Source of the DNA: CAZRGV01 sp964599655
GTDB lineage: Bacteria; Planctomycetota; Planctomycetia; Isosphaerales; Isosphaeraceae
Assembly (NCBI GenBank): GCA_964599655.1
Contig: CAZRGV010000086.1
Coordinates: 1-26,725 of the forward strand
DNA: 26,725 bases
Direction of reading: 5' to 3'
The first letter of the stretch is position 1. Each line of letters opens with the position of its first letter. The translations under genes were made by a program, and so were the position numbers. Shown piece after piece: positions 16,103 through 23,898 of the stretch. The notes under the pieces were generated by a model. That model saw only the letters and a program-made list of their open reading frames with translations, had not been told where the DNA came from and searched no databases.

Positions 16103-16300
16103 GAACGCATTCCTGATCGATGAGCCAAGGCCTGTCAACGTCCCGGACCCAGCCCGGGCGCGGCCCATTTTACCCGATCAGGAGGCCGGGTCCAGAACGC
16201 CCCGGAGCGCCGCAAGGAACCGGTCGGCAAGCCTGCCGGAGTGCCGATCTCGCCCAGCCGGCCGATGATCCGTCCCACGAATCGCGATCCGCTCATAGTC

Positions 16301-16633
16301 TTACTGCGAACATTTCAAGATGTCGATCAGCGCGGATCGCTGCCAGGGTGCCAGCCGACCCTCGCGGCAGCGTTCCTCGATCTCCTCAACGCACTCGTCG
16401 AGCGTCTCCTTCTTCCCCTCGTAATTCGGGTGCTGAGCGATCCGGGTCAATGTCCGGACCAGCCCCTGATATTCCTTGTCGGATGGCGTGCCGATGGTCT
16501 CGTGGCGCGACGGCTCGACATCTGGCGGCACCATGGCCCCGTACTCCCCGATTCTGCCCATCTTGGCCATGTTCACGATACGGCGTGGTGGCGTCCACAC
16601 GGTCGAGAGCCAATGCATGATTGCCTCGCACAT
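16301..16633 (-). CDS. Hypothetical protein, small, acidic/helical C-terminus
   Basis: The frame gives 110 residues from ATG at 16633 ('MCEAIMHWLSTVWTPP') to a TAA... TGA-free end ('ALIDILKCSQ'). I do not recognise a family. The C-terminal half is strongly helical and charged: 'EYQGLVRTLTRIAQHPNYEG', 'KKETLDECVEEIEERCREG', 'RLAPWQRSALIDILK'. This composition is protein-like and unlike the Arg/Pro-rich shadow frames around it, which is why I call it real. A TGAGG lies a little upstream of the start. A later ATG at 16570 is possible. The same frame continues open far upstream to 17512, but that extension is antisense to the next gene and reads as a shadow. It is divergent from the hypothetical at 16802, with a 168-bp gap without clear promoter elements. 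Confidence 0.55.
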   Translation of the reverse strand: MCEAIMHWLSTVWTPPRRIVNMAKMGRIGEYGAMVPPDVEPSRHETIGTPSDKEYQGLVRTLTRIAQHPNYEGKKETLDECVEEIEERCREGRLAPWQRSALIDILKCSQ

Positions 16634-16801
16634 CGAACGATACCTCAGGAGGTCACGGAAAGCAAAACGATTCCGAACAAAAGGCTCGGGTCCTTCTGTC
16701 GCGATCGCCAATATCCCAACGAACGGAACGGTTCGGGTTGCCCGTTGCGAACTAGGATTCGTGTAAGACGCTTGAAAATCGGTCCAGAGATGAGGACGGA
16801 C

Positions 16802-17773
16802 ATGGACGCGCGTGTGGTCTCTCTGCTTCCCGCGCTGGCGTTGGCGATCGCCTTTTCGCACTGGCATGACGCGAGGGCGAAGGCCCTGCTCCAGCGCTGG
16901 GCGAACGACAACCGTTACCGCCTTGTCCGGAGTGAGCGACGGGCGTTCTTTCGAGGGCCGTACTTCGGGATGACCTCGAAGCATCAGACGGTCTACCACG
17001 TCACGGTCGAGGATCGTCGAGGGCGGACGCGAAACGGCTGGGTGCGGTGCGGCGGCTGGTGGCTGGGCCTCATGTCGGATCAGGTGGAATCGACCTGGGA
17101 CGGCGACTGGATCGGCGCGAACGTCGACCAGGATCCGGGTCTCGACCCCGACGGGCTCTTTGAGGACATGACCCGGCCCGCCTGGATGGCCGCCATCGAC
17201 GATCCGCCGACAACGGCCGTTCGTCGAGGTCTGGACATCGCCCCGGCCTCGCCCGACGAGGGTTTCGAGTACACCCTGGTCAAGAGCCCCATCGAGGCGG
17301 TGGCCCAGGCCTTCGAGCAGGGTGGGGCCGACGTGGTTCGCAACGTCGCCGGCCAAACGTTCCCCCAAACCGAGGCGCCGTTGGTCCTGCTTTACCAGCT
17401 TCGAGGGCAGGGGTGGACCCTGGCGGCCGCCCTGAACAGCGAGGAGGATCTGGGCGACCGGCTGTCGCGGCAGCTCGACGCGGAGACGATCCTGCTCGGC
17501 TATGACGGCCACCCGTCGGGGCCGTTTTACCGAGGTCGCGAGTCGGGTGAGGTGACCGAGGAATTCCGGACGGGGTTCTTCTCGTCGACGCGTCGCGAGC
17601 TGGACGTTCGAGAGATCGCCGACCCGGCCCGCTTCGTCGACTCGTTCCTCAAGAGCCGAGGGGCGTACGCCTTCGACCCGCCATTCGACCTCTCCGAGAA
17701 CACCCTCTCGGTTGGCGGGGGCGGCGAACGTTCGGGGGAATTCGAGCGCGTCGACCTGGTCCGTCTTTGCTGA
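16802..17773 (+). CDS. Hypothetical protein, possibly membrane-anchored
   Basis: The protein has 323 residues from ATG at 16802; an in-frame ATG at 16790 would add four residues, but GAGGAC sits well placed for 16802. The first 18 residues ('MDARVVSLLPALALAIAF') are hydrophobic and could be a signal anchor, followed by 'HWHDARAKALLQRWANDNRY'. No catalytic motif stands out. Residues 45-80 form a beta-rich stretch rich in Gly/Trp ('GRTRNGWVRCGGWWLGLMSD'). The middle and C-terminus ('APLVLLYQLRGQGWTLAAAL', 'GPFYRGRESGEVTEEFRTGF') suggest a mixed alpha/beta domain of unknown type. Codon usage (G/C third positions) supports a real gene. It is followed by a hairpin terminator at 17794-17820 and converges with a small zinc-ribbon-like gene. 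I do not propose a function. Confidence 0.75.
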   Translation: MDARVVSLLPALALAIAFSHWHDARAKALLQRWANDNRYRLVRSERRAFFRGPYFGMTSKHQTVYHVTVEDRRGRTRNGWVRCGGWWLGLMSDQVESTWDGDWIGANVDQDPGLDPDGLFEDMTRPAWMAAIDDPPTTAVRRGLDIAPASPDEGFEYTLVKSPIEAVAQAFEQGGADVVRNVAGQTFPQTEAPLVLLYQLRGQGWTLAAALNSEEDLGDRLSRQLDAETILLGYDGHPSGPFYRGRESGEVTEEFRTGFFSSTRRELDVREIADPARFVDSFLKSRGAYAFDPPFDLSENTLSVGGGGERSGEFERVDLVRLC

Positions 17774-17793
17774 CGGGAACGAGGGCCATCCAC

Positions 17794-17820
17794 GCCCCGG
17801 CGGGAGAGAGGCGCCGGGGC
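17794..17820. terminator. Convergent-gene terminator hairpin
   Basis: A 9-bp perfect GC-rich stem (GCCCCGGCG at 17794-17802, CGCCGGGGC at 17812-17820) with a 9-nt loop lies between two convergent stops at 17773 and 17831. It is symmetric and could serve both strands. The absence of a T-run is usual in very GC-rich genomes. Confidence 0.6.
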
Positions 17821-17830
17821 CGATACGCGA

Positions 17831-18061
17831 TCAGGGTTCCAGGTCGTAGAGCCCGACCTCGCCCAGGGTCTCGCCCTCGGCGAGCCGTTTGGGTCGGGGC
17901 CGGCTCTCGGCAAACTCGACGACCGTTTCGGAATGCGAAGGGCAGGCGTATCCGTAGGTTTTCATTTCCGAGAAACGGCCATAGGTCCAGGGGGCGGCGA
18001 TCTTGGTCGTCGCCTGGGCGTCGCAACCGTGCACCGAACATTTCACGATGGTCAAGGGCAT
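17831..18061 (-). CDS. Small Cys/His-containing hypothetical protein
   Basis: The protein has 76 residues from ATG at 18061, preceded by GAGGAGG at good spacing. It begins 'MPLTIVKCSVHGCDAQATTK', continues 'WTYGRFSEMKTYGYACPSHS' and ends in a charged tail ('LAEGETLGEVGLYDLEP'). The Cys8-x4-Cys13 pair with Cys40 and His11/His43 could form a small zinc site; this is inferred from spacing only. Similar short proteins occur in planctomycete genomes as I recall them, with no assigned role. A longer frame to 18334 would run into the tRNA and is rejected. The 220-bp stretch 18062-18282 between this gene and the tRNA holds no recognisable gene. Confidence 0.75.
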   Translation of the reverse strand: MPLTIVKCSVHGCDAQATTKIAAPWTYGRFSEMKTYGYACPSHSETVVEFAESRPRPKRLAEGETLGEVGLYDLEP

Positions 18062-18282
18062 GGGGGCCTCCTCGAAGCGCGTCGTTCCCCCGTACTTACA
18101 ATGACAACCGCGACCCGAAGACGCAACCGATCGGCGGACCATGTTGTTCGGACCGCTGCCGCCTCGGCCATGATCTTGGTAGCGATGATGGACCCAATCC
18201 CGTCGAGTGAGTAGAATGATCGCTCGCCCGGGTCGGCCGAGGCGGCGAAGAGGCGACCCAGGCTCGCAAATGCCTCGAAAAC

Positions 18283-18365
<83 letters not shown>

Positions 18366-18436
18366 CGCCTTTCGTCGATTCGATTTCGAACCCCTGGGCG
18401 ACGGGCGCTCCATGAGCGAATCCAGCTCGATCACCC

Positions 18437-18889
18437 TCAAGGCCGTTTAAAGATGAGGACGTCGGCCAGGCTTCCCTCGCCAGGCTTGAACTCGGTGGGG
18501 CGGTCGCAGTTCGGGCCGCCGTTGCAGATGGTCAGGATGTCGCCTTCGAGCTTGTAGATGGCCAGGATCTCGGGCAGCTCCTGTCCGTCGAGGGCGGTGA
18601 ACTTGGTCCAGTCGAGGGCGTGGGGCGTGACCGACTCATCGATCCGGACCTGCCCCTCGGCGCGGACCTCCAGGCCCTGCGGCGGGATGGTCACATGCAC
18701 CCGAACGCGGTCGTCCTTGATCTCGAGCATGACGGGAACGTTCTTGTTGGGCCCGGCCTTGGTGGTCCAGGTACCCTGAATGCGGCCAAGGTCGCCGCTG
18801 GGAACCTTGTCGGCCCAGGTGGGAGCGACAACCAGCAAGGCGGCCAGAGCCAGAGCCAGGGCCATCGTTTTCGTGATTCCGTTTCTCAT
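18437..18889 (-). CDS. Secreted TIGR03067-type protein
   Basis: The protein has 150 residues from ATG at 18889, directly behind a near-perfect AAGGAGGTG ribosome site. The signal peptide 'TKTMALALALAALLVVAPTW' is cleaved probably after TWA. The mature sequence has the signature of the planctomycete TIGR03067 family: 'DLGRIQGTWTTKAG' near its start, a lipocalin-like beta-barrel run ('VPVMLEIKDDRVRVHVTIP'), 'EILAIYKLEGDILTICNGGP' and the terminal 'PGEGSLADVLIFKRP'. The function is unknown; the beta-strand pattern hints at ligand binding outside the cytoplasm. It lies 81 bp downstream of the sulfatase on the same strand, with its own strong ribosome site, so the pair may be cotranscribed. Confidence 0.92.
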   Translation of the reverse strand: MRNGITKTMALALALAALLVVAPTWADKVPSGDLGRIQGTWTTKAGPNKNVPVMLEIKDDRVRVHVTIPPQGLEVRAEGQVRIDESVTPHALDWTKFTALDGQELPEILAIYKLEGDILTICNGGPNCDRPTEFKPGEGSLADVLIFKRP

Positions 18890-18970
18890 GAACACCTCCT
18901 TCTTGAAGGTCGAGCTCGCGAGCGCGGAGCCCGCGGGAATCGGCGGCGTTTCGCGCGGGGACCGATCCAT

Positions 18971-20337
18971 TCAATGGGCGATCTCGGTCGCGAGCCAGTC
19001 GTTCAACTCCTGGTTCAACCGCCGGACCAGGTCCGGATGCTGCGCCGCGACGTTGCGGCGCTCGGCGGGGTCGTGGACGACATCGAACAACTCGGGCCGG
19101 CCGTTTTGCGTGACCACCAGCTTCATGGCGCCACGCATAGCGGCCAGTTGATGGGTTCCCTCGCTTCGCCACTCCCAGAANNNNNNNNNNNNNNNNNNNN
19201 NNNNNNNNNNNNNNCCCAGAAGAGAGTGCGGTCGGGCACGTGCCCCTTGCCGGTCCAGACCGGCAGCAGGTCGATACCGTCGACGTGCCACGAGGAGTCG
19301 GGCTCGGCCCCCGCGGCGGCGAGGACAGTGGGGAAGACGTCGGCCATGTGCATCGGCTCATCCGACCGGGTTCCCGCCGGGATCTGGCCGGGCCATCGGG
19401 CGCAGGCCGGGACGCGAATGCCCCCTTCCCAGAGCGTTCGCTTCTGACCGCGGAACGGGGCGTTGCTGTCGTGAAAGGCGCTGGTGCCCTGGTTGCCCAC
19501 CTCGAAGGTCGCGCCGTGGTCGCTGGTGAAAAGGACCAGGGTGTTTTCCGCGAGCCCCAGTTCCTCGAGCGATGTCATGATCTGGCCGACGTTGCCATCC
19601 ATTCGTGTGATCATAGCAGCATAAGTCGCGTTCAACGGCTTATCGGGATTGGTCTCGGCGAACTTCCCCTTGTGCCGGGCGACCTCGTCTGGAGGGGCGT
19701 CGATGACCATGTGGCCGGAGACGAGGGGGAGGTAGAGGAAGAACGGGCGGTCCTTGTTCCGCCGGAAGAAGTCGACGGCGCGCGAGGTGAACAGGTCGTC
19801 GGCGTAGCCGGTCACCGGCTTGCGCTCGCGGCCGTCCCAGAGCTCCTTGGGAAATTTCTCCCAGGCATGCACGGCGTCGGTGAAGCCGAAAAACTCGTCG
19901 AAACCTTGATCCATCGGGTGAACATAGGTCTTGTTTCCGTTCCTCGGCCGCCCGTGGTGCCATTTGCCGAAGAGTGCGGTGGCGTAGCCCTGGGCCTTCA
20001 GCGCCTCGGCGATGGTGACCTGCTCGGCTGGCAGGTCCTCGGCGTTGCCGGTGACACCGCAGTGAATCGTGTCTTTTCCGGTCATGAGGACGCCGCGGCT
20101 GGGAGCGCAGACGGTGGCCCCCGAGTAGAACCTTGTGAAGGTCATCCCCTGCGAGGCGAGGCGGTCGAGGTTCGGCGTATCCCAGGTTTTGCGGCCGTTG
20201 AAGCCGACATCGCCCCATCCCACGTCGTCGGCGTAGATCAGGACGATGTTGGGCCGAGGCGGCTCGGCGGAGGCGATCGAGCCGCCCGCACCTTCCAGTG
20301 AGAGCAGAGCGGCCAGCGCGACCAGGCAAGTCCTCAT
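18971..20337 (-). CDS. Secreted type I sulfatase (interrupted by an artificial assembly gap)
   Basis: The N-terminus from ATG at 20337 is a signal peptide ('MRTCLVALAALLSLEGAGGS'). Residues 30-43 'NIVLIYADDVGWGD' carry the metal-ligand Asp37-Asp38, and Cys77 in 'VCAPSRGVLMTGKD' is the CxPSR formylglycine site matured by an FGE enzyme. 'ALFGKWHHG' and 'LVLFTSDHGATFEVGNQG' supply further active-site residues, and 'ELFDVVHDPAERRNVAAQHP' is the usual C-terminal pattern. A 34-N run near the C-terminus splits the frame, but both flanks carry the same 7 bases CCCAGAA; collapsing 41 bases joins 'DRTLFW' to 'EWRSEGTHQL' in frame and gives a 441-residue protein. It likely acts in the periplasm on sulfated polysaccharide; substrate unknown. 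Divergent from the Gfo/Idh/MocA gene. Confidence 0.93.
19181..19214. other. Assembly gap (34 N), probably artificial, inside the sulfatase gene
   Basis: The sequences just before (19174-19180) and just after (19215-19221) the N-run are identical, CCCAGAA. Removing one copy plus the 34 Ns (41 bases) restores a single sulfatase frame, which argues that the contig ends overlap and no sequence is missing. Confidence 0.88.
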
Positions 20338-20504
20338 GGCAACCACACCCGCCGGGCGTCTCCTGTCTCGTTTGGGAGATTCCATGATCGTCAGCCTGAC
20401 AACCTTAATCATCGGCCATCGTGGATTCAAGGTTCCGTCGACCTCGCCAGGCCCGACCGTGACCGCCGACCAACGAGGAGTTCGGGCCATTTTTCGGAAC
20501 GGCT

Positions 20505-20520
20505 CGGCTCTTGCGAGCCG
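20505..20520. promoter_or_regulatory. Inverted repeat overlapping a -35 element (possible operator)
   Basis: CGGCTC-TTGC-GAGCCG is a perfect 6-bp inverted repeat with a 4-bp spacer that overlaps the TTGCGA -35 of the candidate promoter at 20511-20538. A repressor bound here would block that promoter. It may equally be a chance GC palindrome. Confidence 0.3.
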
Positions 20521-20538
20521 CGCAAGGCGGGCTATAGT
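20511..20538 (+). promoter_or_regulatory. Candidate sigma70-type promoter (TTGCGA-16-TATAGT)
   Basis: TTGCGA at 20511-20516 and TATAGT at 20533-20538 are separated by 16 bp, with an extended GGGC before the -10. It faces the Gfo/Idh/MocA gene and would give a leader of about 130 nt. It lies in the 337-bp divergent region 20338-20674, which otherwise holds no gene that I can support. Confidence 0.5.
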
Positions 20539-20674
20539 GGCCCTTTGCGAGGCCGATGGCCAGGATGATGACGGACCACGCCCGCGACTCGACCAGGCCG
20601 AGACGGACGAGGTTCGTTCCGGAGTGACGCGAGAAAAACGCGACGATCGAGCCGGGCGGAGGGGAGACGACACA

Positions 20675-21838
20675 ATGAGCACGCGAAAGCTGCGAGTGGG
20701 CATGGTCGGCGGCGGTGGACCGGCCAACTTCTTCGGTGGACCGCACCGCCGGGCGATCCTCATGGATAATTCGGCCGAGCTGACCGCCGGCGCCCTTCGG
20801 TCGAAGCCCGAGGAGTCGATCGCGTCGGCCGCCGAGCTCTTCATCCCGAGAGGCTATGGCGACTGGCAGTCGATGATCCAGCGGGAAGCTCAGCTTCCCG
20901 AAGACCAGCGCATCGACTACGTGACGATCGTCACCCCCAATGACGCCCACTTCGGCCCGGCCGAGGCCGCCATCGGCGCGGGGATTGGCGTGCTCTGCGA
21001 GAAGCCCCTGACCACCACGCTCGACGAGGCCCGACGGCTCGGCCAGGCCCTCCAGACGCAGCCGAAGGTCCCGTTCATCGTCGCCTACACCTACACCGGC
21101 TTCCCCATGGTGATGCTGGCCAAGCAACTGGTGCGAGACGGCAAGATCGGCCAGGTCCGCAAGGTCGAGGCGTGGTATCCCCAGGGTTGGCTCGCCAGCA
21201 AGATTGAGGCCGAGGGCCAGAAACAGGCGAGCTGGCGGGTTGACCCGAAAAAGTCGGGGGCCTCGGGCTGTGGCGGTGATATTGGAACACATGCGTATGA
21301 ATTCGTTCGATTTGTCGCCGGTTTGAAGGCGACCCGGCTTCGGGCCCGGTTGAAGACGTTCGTCGAGGGCCGCGCCCTGGACGACGACTTCACCGTTTTG
21401 GCGGAGCTCGACAACGGGGGCGTGGCCACCATCGCCGCCAGCCAGATCACGATCGGCGCCCAGAACGACAACGGCTTCCGCATCAGCGGCACGACCGGCA
21501 CGCTGGAATGGTCGATCACCGACCACACGGTGTTGAAGCACTACCAGGGAGGGCAACCGTTGACCCTGTATCGCCAGGGGGCCGAATACGGCTACTTCCC
21601 TGAGAGCATCAAGCCGTACCTGCGGCTGCCGTCGGGCCACCCCGAGGGGTTCCACGAGGCGCTGGCGAACCTGCACCGCACGCTGGAGTGGCACCTCCGC
21701 TCGGCCCGAGGCGAGAGCTGCCCGAAGCCGTTCGACCACCCCGGCATCGGCGACGGCATCGCGGGCATGGCGTTCGTCGAGGCGGCCGTCAAGAGCTCGA
21801 ACGAGGATGGCGCCTGGGTCTCCGTGACCGACCAGTGA
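20675..21838 (+). CDS. Gfo/Idh/MocA family oxidoreductase
   Basis: The protein has 387 residues from ATG at 20675, behind GGAGGGGAG. The N-terminal Rossmann fold starts 'LRVGMVGGGGPANFFGGPHR' (6-25). 'IDYVTIVTPNDAHFGPAEAA' and the family-defining 'GVLCEKPLTTTLDEARRLG' (Glu-Lys-Pro, about 107-125) follow. The C-terminal alpha/beta domain contains 'GASGCGGDIGTHAYEFVRFV', where the GDIGTH segment supplies the catalytic His. It lacks a Tat or Sec signal, so it is cytosolic, unlike many planctomycete paralogues. It probably oxidises a sugar or polyol with NAD(P), with the substrate unknown. A longer open frame starting at 20246 crosses the divergent promoter region and lacks homology. The gene is followed 15 bp later by a hairpin. 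Planctomycetes carry many such paralogues, often near sulfatases, as here. Confidence 0.95.
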   Translation: MSTRKLRVGMVGGGGPANFFGGPHRRAILMDNSAELTAGALRSKPEESIASAAELFIPRGYGDWQSMIQREAQLPEDQRIDYVTIVTPNDAHFGPAEAAIGAGIGVLCEKPLTTTLDEARRLGQALQTQPKVPFIVAYTYTGFPMVMLAKQLVRDGKIGQVRKVEAWYPQGWLASKIEAEGQKQASWRVDPKKSGASGCGGDIGTHAYEFVRFVAGLKATRLRARLKTFVEGRALDDDFTVLAELDNGGVATIAASQITIGAQNDNGFRISGTTGTLEWSITDHTVLKHYQGGQPLTLYRQGAEYGYFPESIKPYLRLPSGHPEGFHEALANLHRTLEWHLRSARGESCPKPFDHPGIGDGIAGMAFVEAAVKSSNEDGAWVSVTDQ

Positions 21839-21852
21839 CGGAACGGTAAAAT

Positions 21853-21898
21853 GGTGGGCGGGCGGCGCGAATCGAATCGCCGCGACGCCTTGCCCACC
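21853..21898 (+). terminator. Nested hairpin after the Gfo/Idh/MocA gene
   Basis: The outer arms GGTGGGC (21853-21859) and GCCCACC (21892-21898) enclose a second perfect stem GCGGCG/CGCCGC (21862-21867 and 21878-21883). It lies 15 bp after the stop codon and 114 bp before nikR. It is a likely terminator, without a T-run. Confidence 0.5.
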
Positions 21899-22011
21899 GG
21901 CTCCGGATCGGACAGGCCCGGGAACGACCCGTGGGGCGAGGCCGCGAAACGCCCGGCTCGGTCCCACGCGCTCGACGACCCGCGGCCCTGTCCACCGAGT
22001 AGAGTATCCCC

Positions 22012-22515
22012 GTGAAAGATCCCCTGGTTCGTTTCAGCGTCGCCATTGGCGGCGAGCTGCTCCAGAAGTTCGACCGCTACCGAGAGGAGCACCGGTCTCC
22101 CCACCGGAGCGCGGCCGTGCGCGGCCTGATGCGATCGGCGCTTGTGGAAGACGCCGTCACGCACGACGACAGCCAGGCCATGGGCGTCCTGACCCTGATT
22201 TACGACCACCACGCCGGCAAGGTGGCCGAGCGGCTTACCGACCTCCAGCACGACCACCTCGATCAGGTGGTGACGACCACCCACGTTCACCTCGACGCCC
22301 ACCGCTGCCTGGAGGTCATCTTGCTGCGAGGCACCGCGCGCGAGGTTCGCGAGCTGGCCGACGGCCTGATCGGCACCAAGGGGGTTGAAACCGGGCGGCT
22401 CGTTCTCTCCTCGGCAGCCCCCATTCCCGACCGTCACGGTGAAGCCGCTCACTCGCATTCTCATTCTCATTCTCACACAAGCGAACAATCGCATCCGCAT
22501 CATCATCACAAATAG
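22012..22515 (+). CDS. nikR: NikR nickel-responsive transcriptional regulator with His-rich tail
   Basis: The protein has 167 residues from GTG at 22012. The N-terminal ribbon-helix-helix is 'VRFSVAIGGELLQKFDRYRE' plus 'HRSAAVRGLMRSAL'. The C-terminal ACT-like regulatory domain keeps all four high-affinity nickel ligands of E. coli NikR at identical spacing: His80, His91, His93 and Cys99 ('LQHDHLDQVV', 'HVHLDAHRCLEVILLRG'). Length exceeds the usual 133-145 because of a tail 'HGEAAHSHSHSHSHTSEQSH' plus 'PHHHHK', which is expected to bind extra metal. It presumably represses nickel uptake in a Ni-dependent way, but no nickel transporter or hydrogenase/urease gene is in this window. No E. coli-type GTATGA half-site is seen in the leader. 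The next gene starts 33 bp later, so a two-gene operon is plausible. Confidence 0.95.
   Translation: MKDPLVRFSVAIGGELLQKFDRYREEHRSPHRSAAVRGLMRSALVEDAVTHDDSQAMGVLTLIYDHHAGKVAERLTDLQHDHLDQVVTTTHVHLDAHRCLEVILLRGTAREVRELADGLIGTKGVETGRLVLSSAAPIPDRHGEAAHSHSHSHSHTSEQSHPHHHHK
22456..22473 (+). repeat. CATTCT triplicate encoding the His-Ser tail of NikR
   Basis: Three tandem copies of CATTCT encode the His-Ser repeats of the NikR tail. The flanking codons also encode His and Ser, so the tail may grow or shrink by slippage in 6-bp, in-frame units. Confidence 0.8.
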
Positions 22516-22548
22516 CGCCTGGACCCGAGAAACGGGGGCGTTTGTGTC

Positions 22549-23889
22549 ATGGCCGAGCCCGCGTCGCGGGGCGACCGCGAGTTCCCGATCCTCTCGCCGC
22601 CGCCCAGGACTGTTCCGCTGGCCCTTCGCGTGCGGCTCCTGGCCAGTGCGCCGGCCCTGTTCGGCAGCCTGTTTTTCGGCCTCGGCTGTCTCATCGGTCT
22701 GCCGTTGTTCCTGGCCTCGGATCCCTTGGGAACCTGGCGTCTCGCCCGTCGCTTGCAGCCGGCCAGGGGCGTGCTCGAGACGGTCGAGGCCACCGGTGTC
22801 GTGGAAAACGAGCGGACCGTCTATCGCTACGCCTACACCTTTCGCCTTCCCGACGGCACCCGGACGCAAGGCCAGTGCTTCGGAACGATCCCGCTCGGCG
22901 GACCTCCCGGTAAGAATCAACTTGTGAGCATCCCGGTCATCGTTCAGTACGACCCGATGCATCCCGAAACCAGCCGCATCCAGGGCACGCACACCGGTCG
23001 CCTCGATCCGGGCGTGGGCATCGTCTTGATTTTTCCGCTGATCGGCGTGGTGATCACGGCCATCGCCGTTTCCGGCGCCCGGAGGCGGATCGACCTTCTG
23101 GCGAACGGCGTGGCGGTGAGGGCGACCATCACCGCCTGCAAGGTCACGGAGGGCCTGCAAGAGTCGCAGACGTCGCCCCGGATGATTCCGTTCGACGAGT
23201 TCCGACAGCGATGGTGGGGCAAGGAGATTGTCCTGGAGAGCCTGAAACTCCCCTCGCAAGAGGACACAATCGCCGTGGAAGCCAACCGTCCGCCGATTCC
23301 GCCGGGCCTTCAGATGGCCCGGGGTTGCGCCAGTGCCTGGACACTCGGTGTGGCGGTCATGATCGGTTTTGGCGTGATTTTCATCGGCGGCTTGCTGGCG
23401 GCGGTCGTCATCTGGAACGTCCCGTTCCGGTTCGGGAACCAGCCAGCGAGCAAGTCGACTGCGGTCTTGTTCTGCCTGGTCTTTCTGGTGGCCTGGGTCG
23501 GCATGGGTCTGCTGATGCTTCGGGTCTCGGGCCGGATGAAGCATGTGCTGGCGGGGGAGATTCCGCCGACTGAGTCGATCGACGAGGCGGAGGTGGAGTG
23601 CGCCTTCGAGTTCACCTTGCCCGACGGCCGGACACAAACGGCCCGCGACACGGTCCCGATGATCGAGCCAATGCTCGATCGACCCGACTGGCCCGCGCTC
23701 TATGATCCCGACCGGCCGTCTCGGGCGTTCCTCGTGGGAGGCCTGTTCCCGCCGCCGACGATCACCGAGTTCGGCGACTGGGAGGCCTCCTGGAACCGGG
23801 CGACCCTGCGAAATCTGGCCATCATGCTGGCCTGCTGGTTCGGCTCGCCGCTGGCGGGCGTGGCAATCTGGCGGCTCTTCGTCGCTTGA
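22549..23889 (+). CDS. DUF3592-like membrane protein with internal duplication
   Basis: The protein has 446 residues. Hydrophobic segments lie near residues 32-56 ('LLASAPALFGSLFFGLGCLI'), 151-175 ('VGIVLIFPLIGVVITAIAVS'), 265-290 ('VAVMIGFGVIFIGGLLAAVV'), 300-325 ('AVLFCLVFLVAWVGMGLLML') and at the C-terminus ('LAIMLACWFGSPLAGVAIWR'). Two soluble beta-rich units resemble each other: 'FRLPDGTRTQGQ' (98-109) leading to 'YDPMHPETSRI' (134 onward), and 'FTLPDGRTQTA' (355-365) leading to 'YDPDRPSRAFLV' (385 onward). The pattern of a F-x-LPDG strand followed by YDPxxP is typical of DUF3592-type domains, function unknown. It is probably in the inner membrane. Downstream of nikR by 33 bp, which may hint at metal-responsive expression but proves nothing. 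Its stop is 9 bp from the convergent PCMT stop. Confidence 0.85.
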   Translation: MAEPASRGDREFPILSPPPRTVPLALRVRLLASAPALFGSLFFGLGCLIGLPLFLASDPLGTWRLARRLQPARGVLETVEATGVVENERTVYRYAYTFRLPDGTRTQGQCFGTIPLGGPPGKNQLVSIPVIVQYDPMHPETSRIQGTHTGRLDPGVGIVLIFPLIGVVITAIAVSGARRRIDLLANGVAVRATITACKVTEGLQESQTSPRMIPFDEFRQRWWGKEIVLESLKLPSQEDTIAVEANRPPIPPGLQMARGCASAWTLGVAVMIGFGVIFIGGLLAAVVIWNVPFRFGNQPASKSTAVLFCLVFLVAWVGMGLLMLRVSGRMKHVLAGEIPPTESIDEAEVECAFEFTLPDGRTQTARDTVPMIEPMLDRPDWPALYDPDRPSRAFLVGGLFPPPTITEFGDWEASWNRATLRNLAIMLACWFGSPLAGVAIWRLFVA

Positions 23890-23898
23890 ACCGGCCAG

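Noticed and set aside
16634..17512. N-terminal extension of the small hypothetical protein at 16301-16633
   Set aside because: The extension is antisense to the gene at 16802-17773 and lacks a ribosome site; only the last 110 residues look protein-like.
21592..23637. 681-residue minus-strand frame opposite nikR and the DUF3592-like gene
   Set aside because: NikR on the plus strand is unambiguous, with all nickel ligands; the antisense frame is a shadow.
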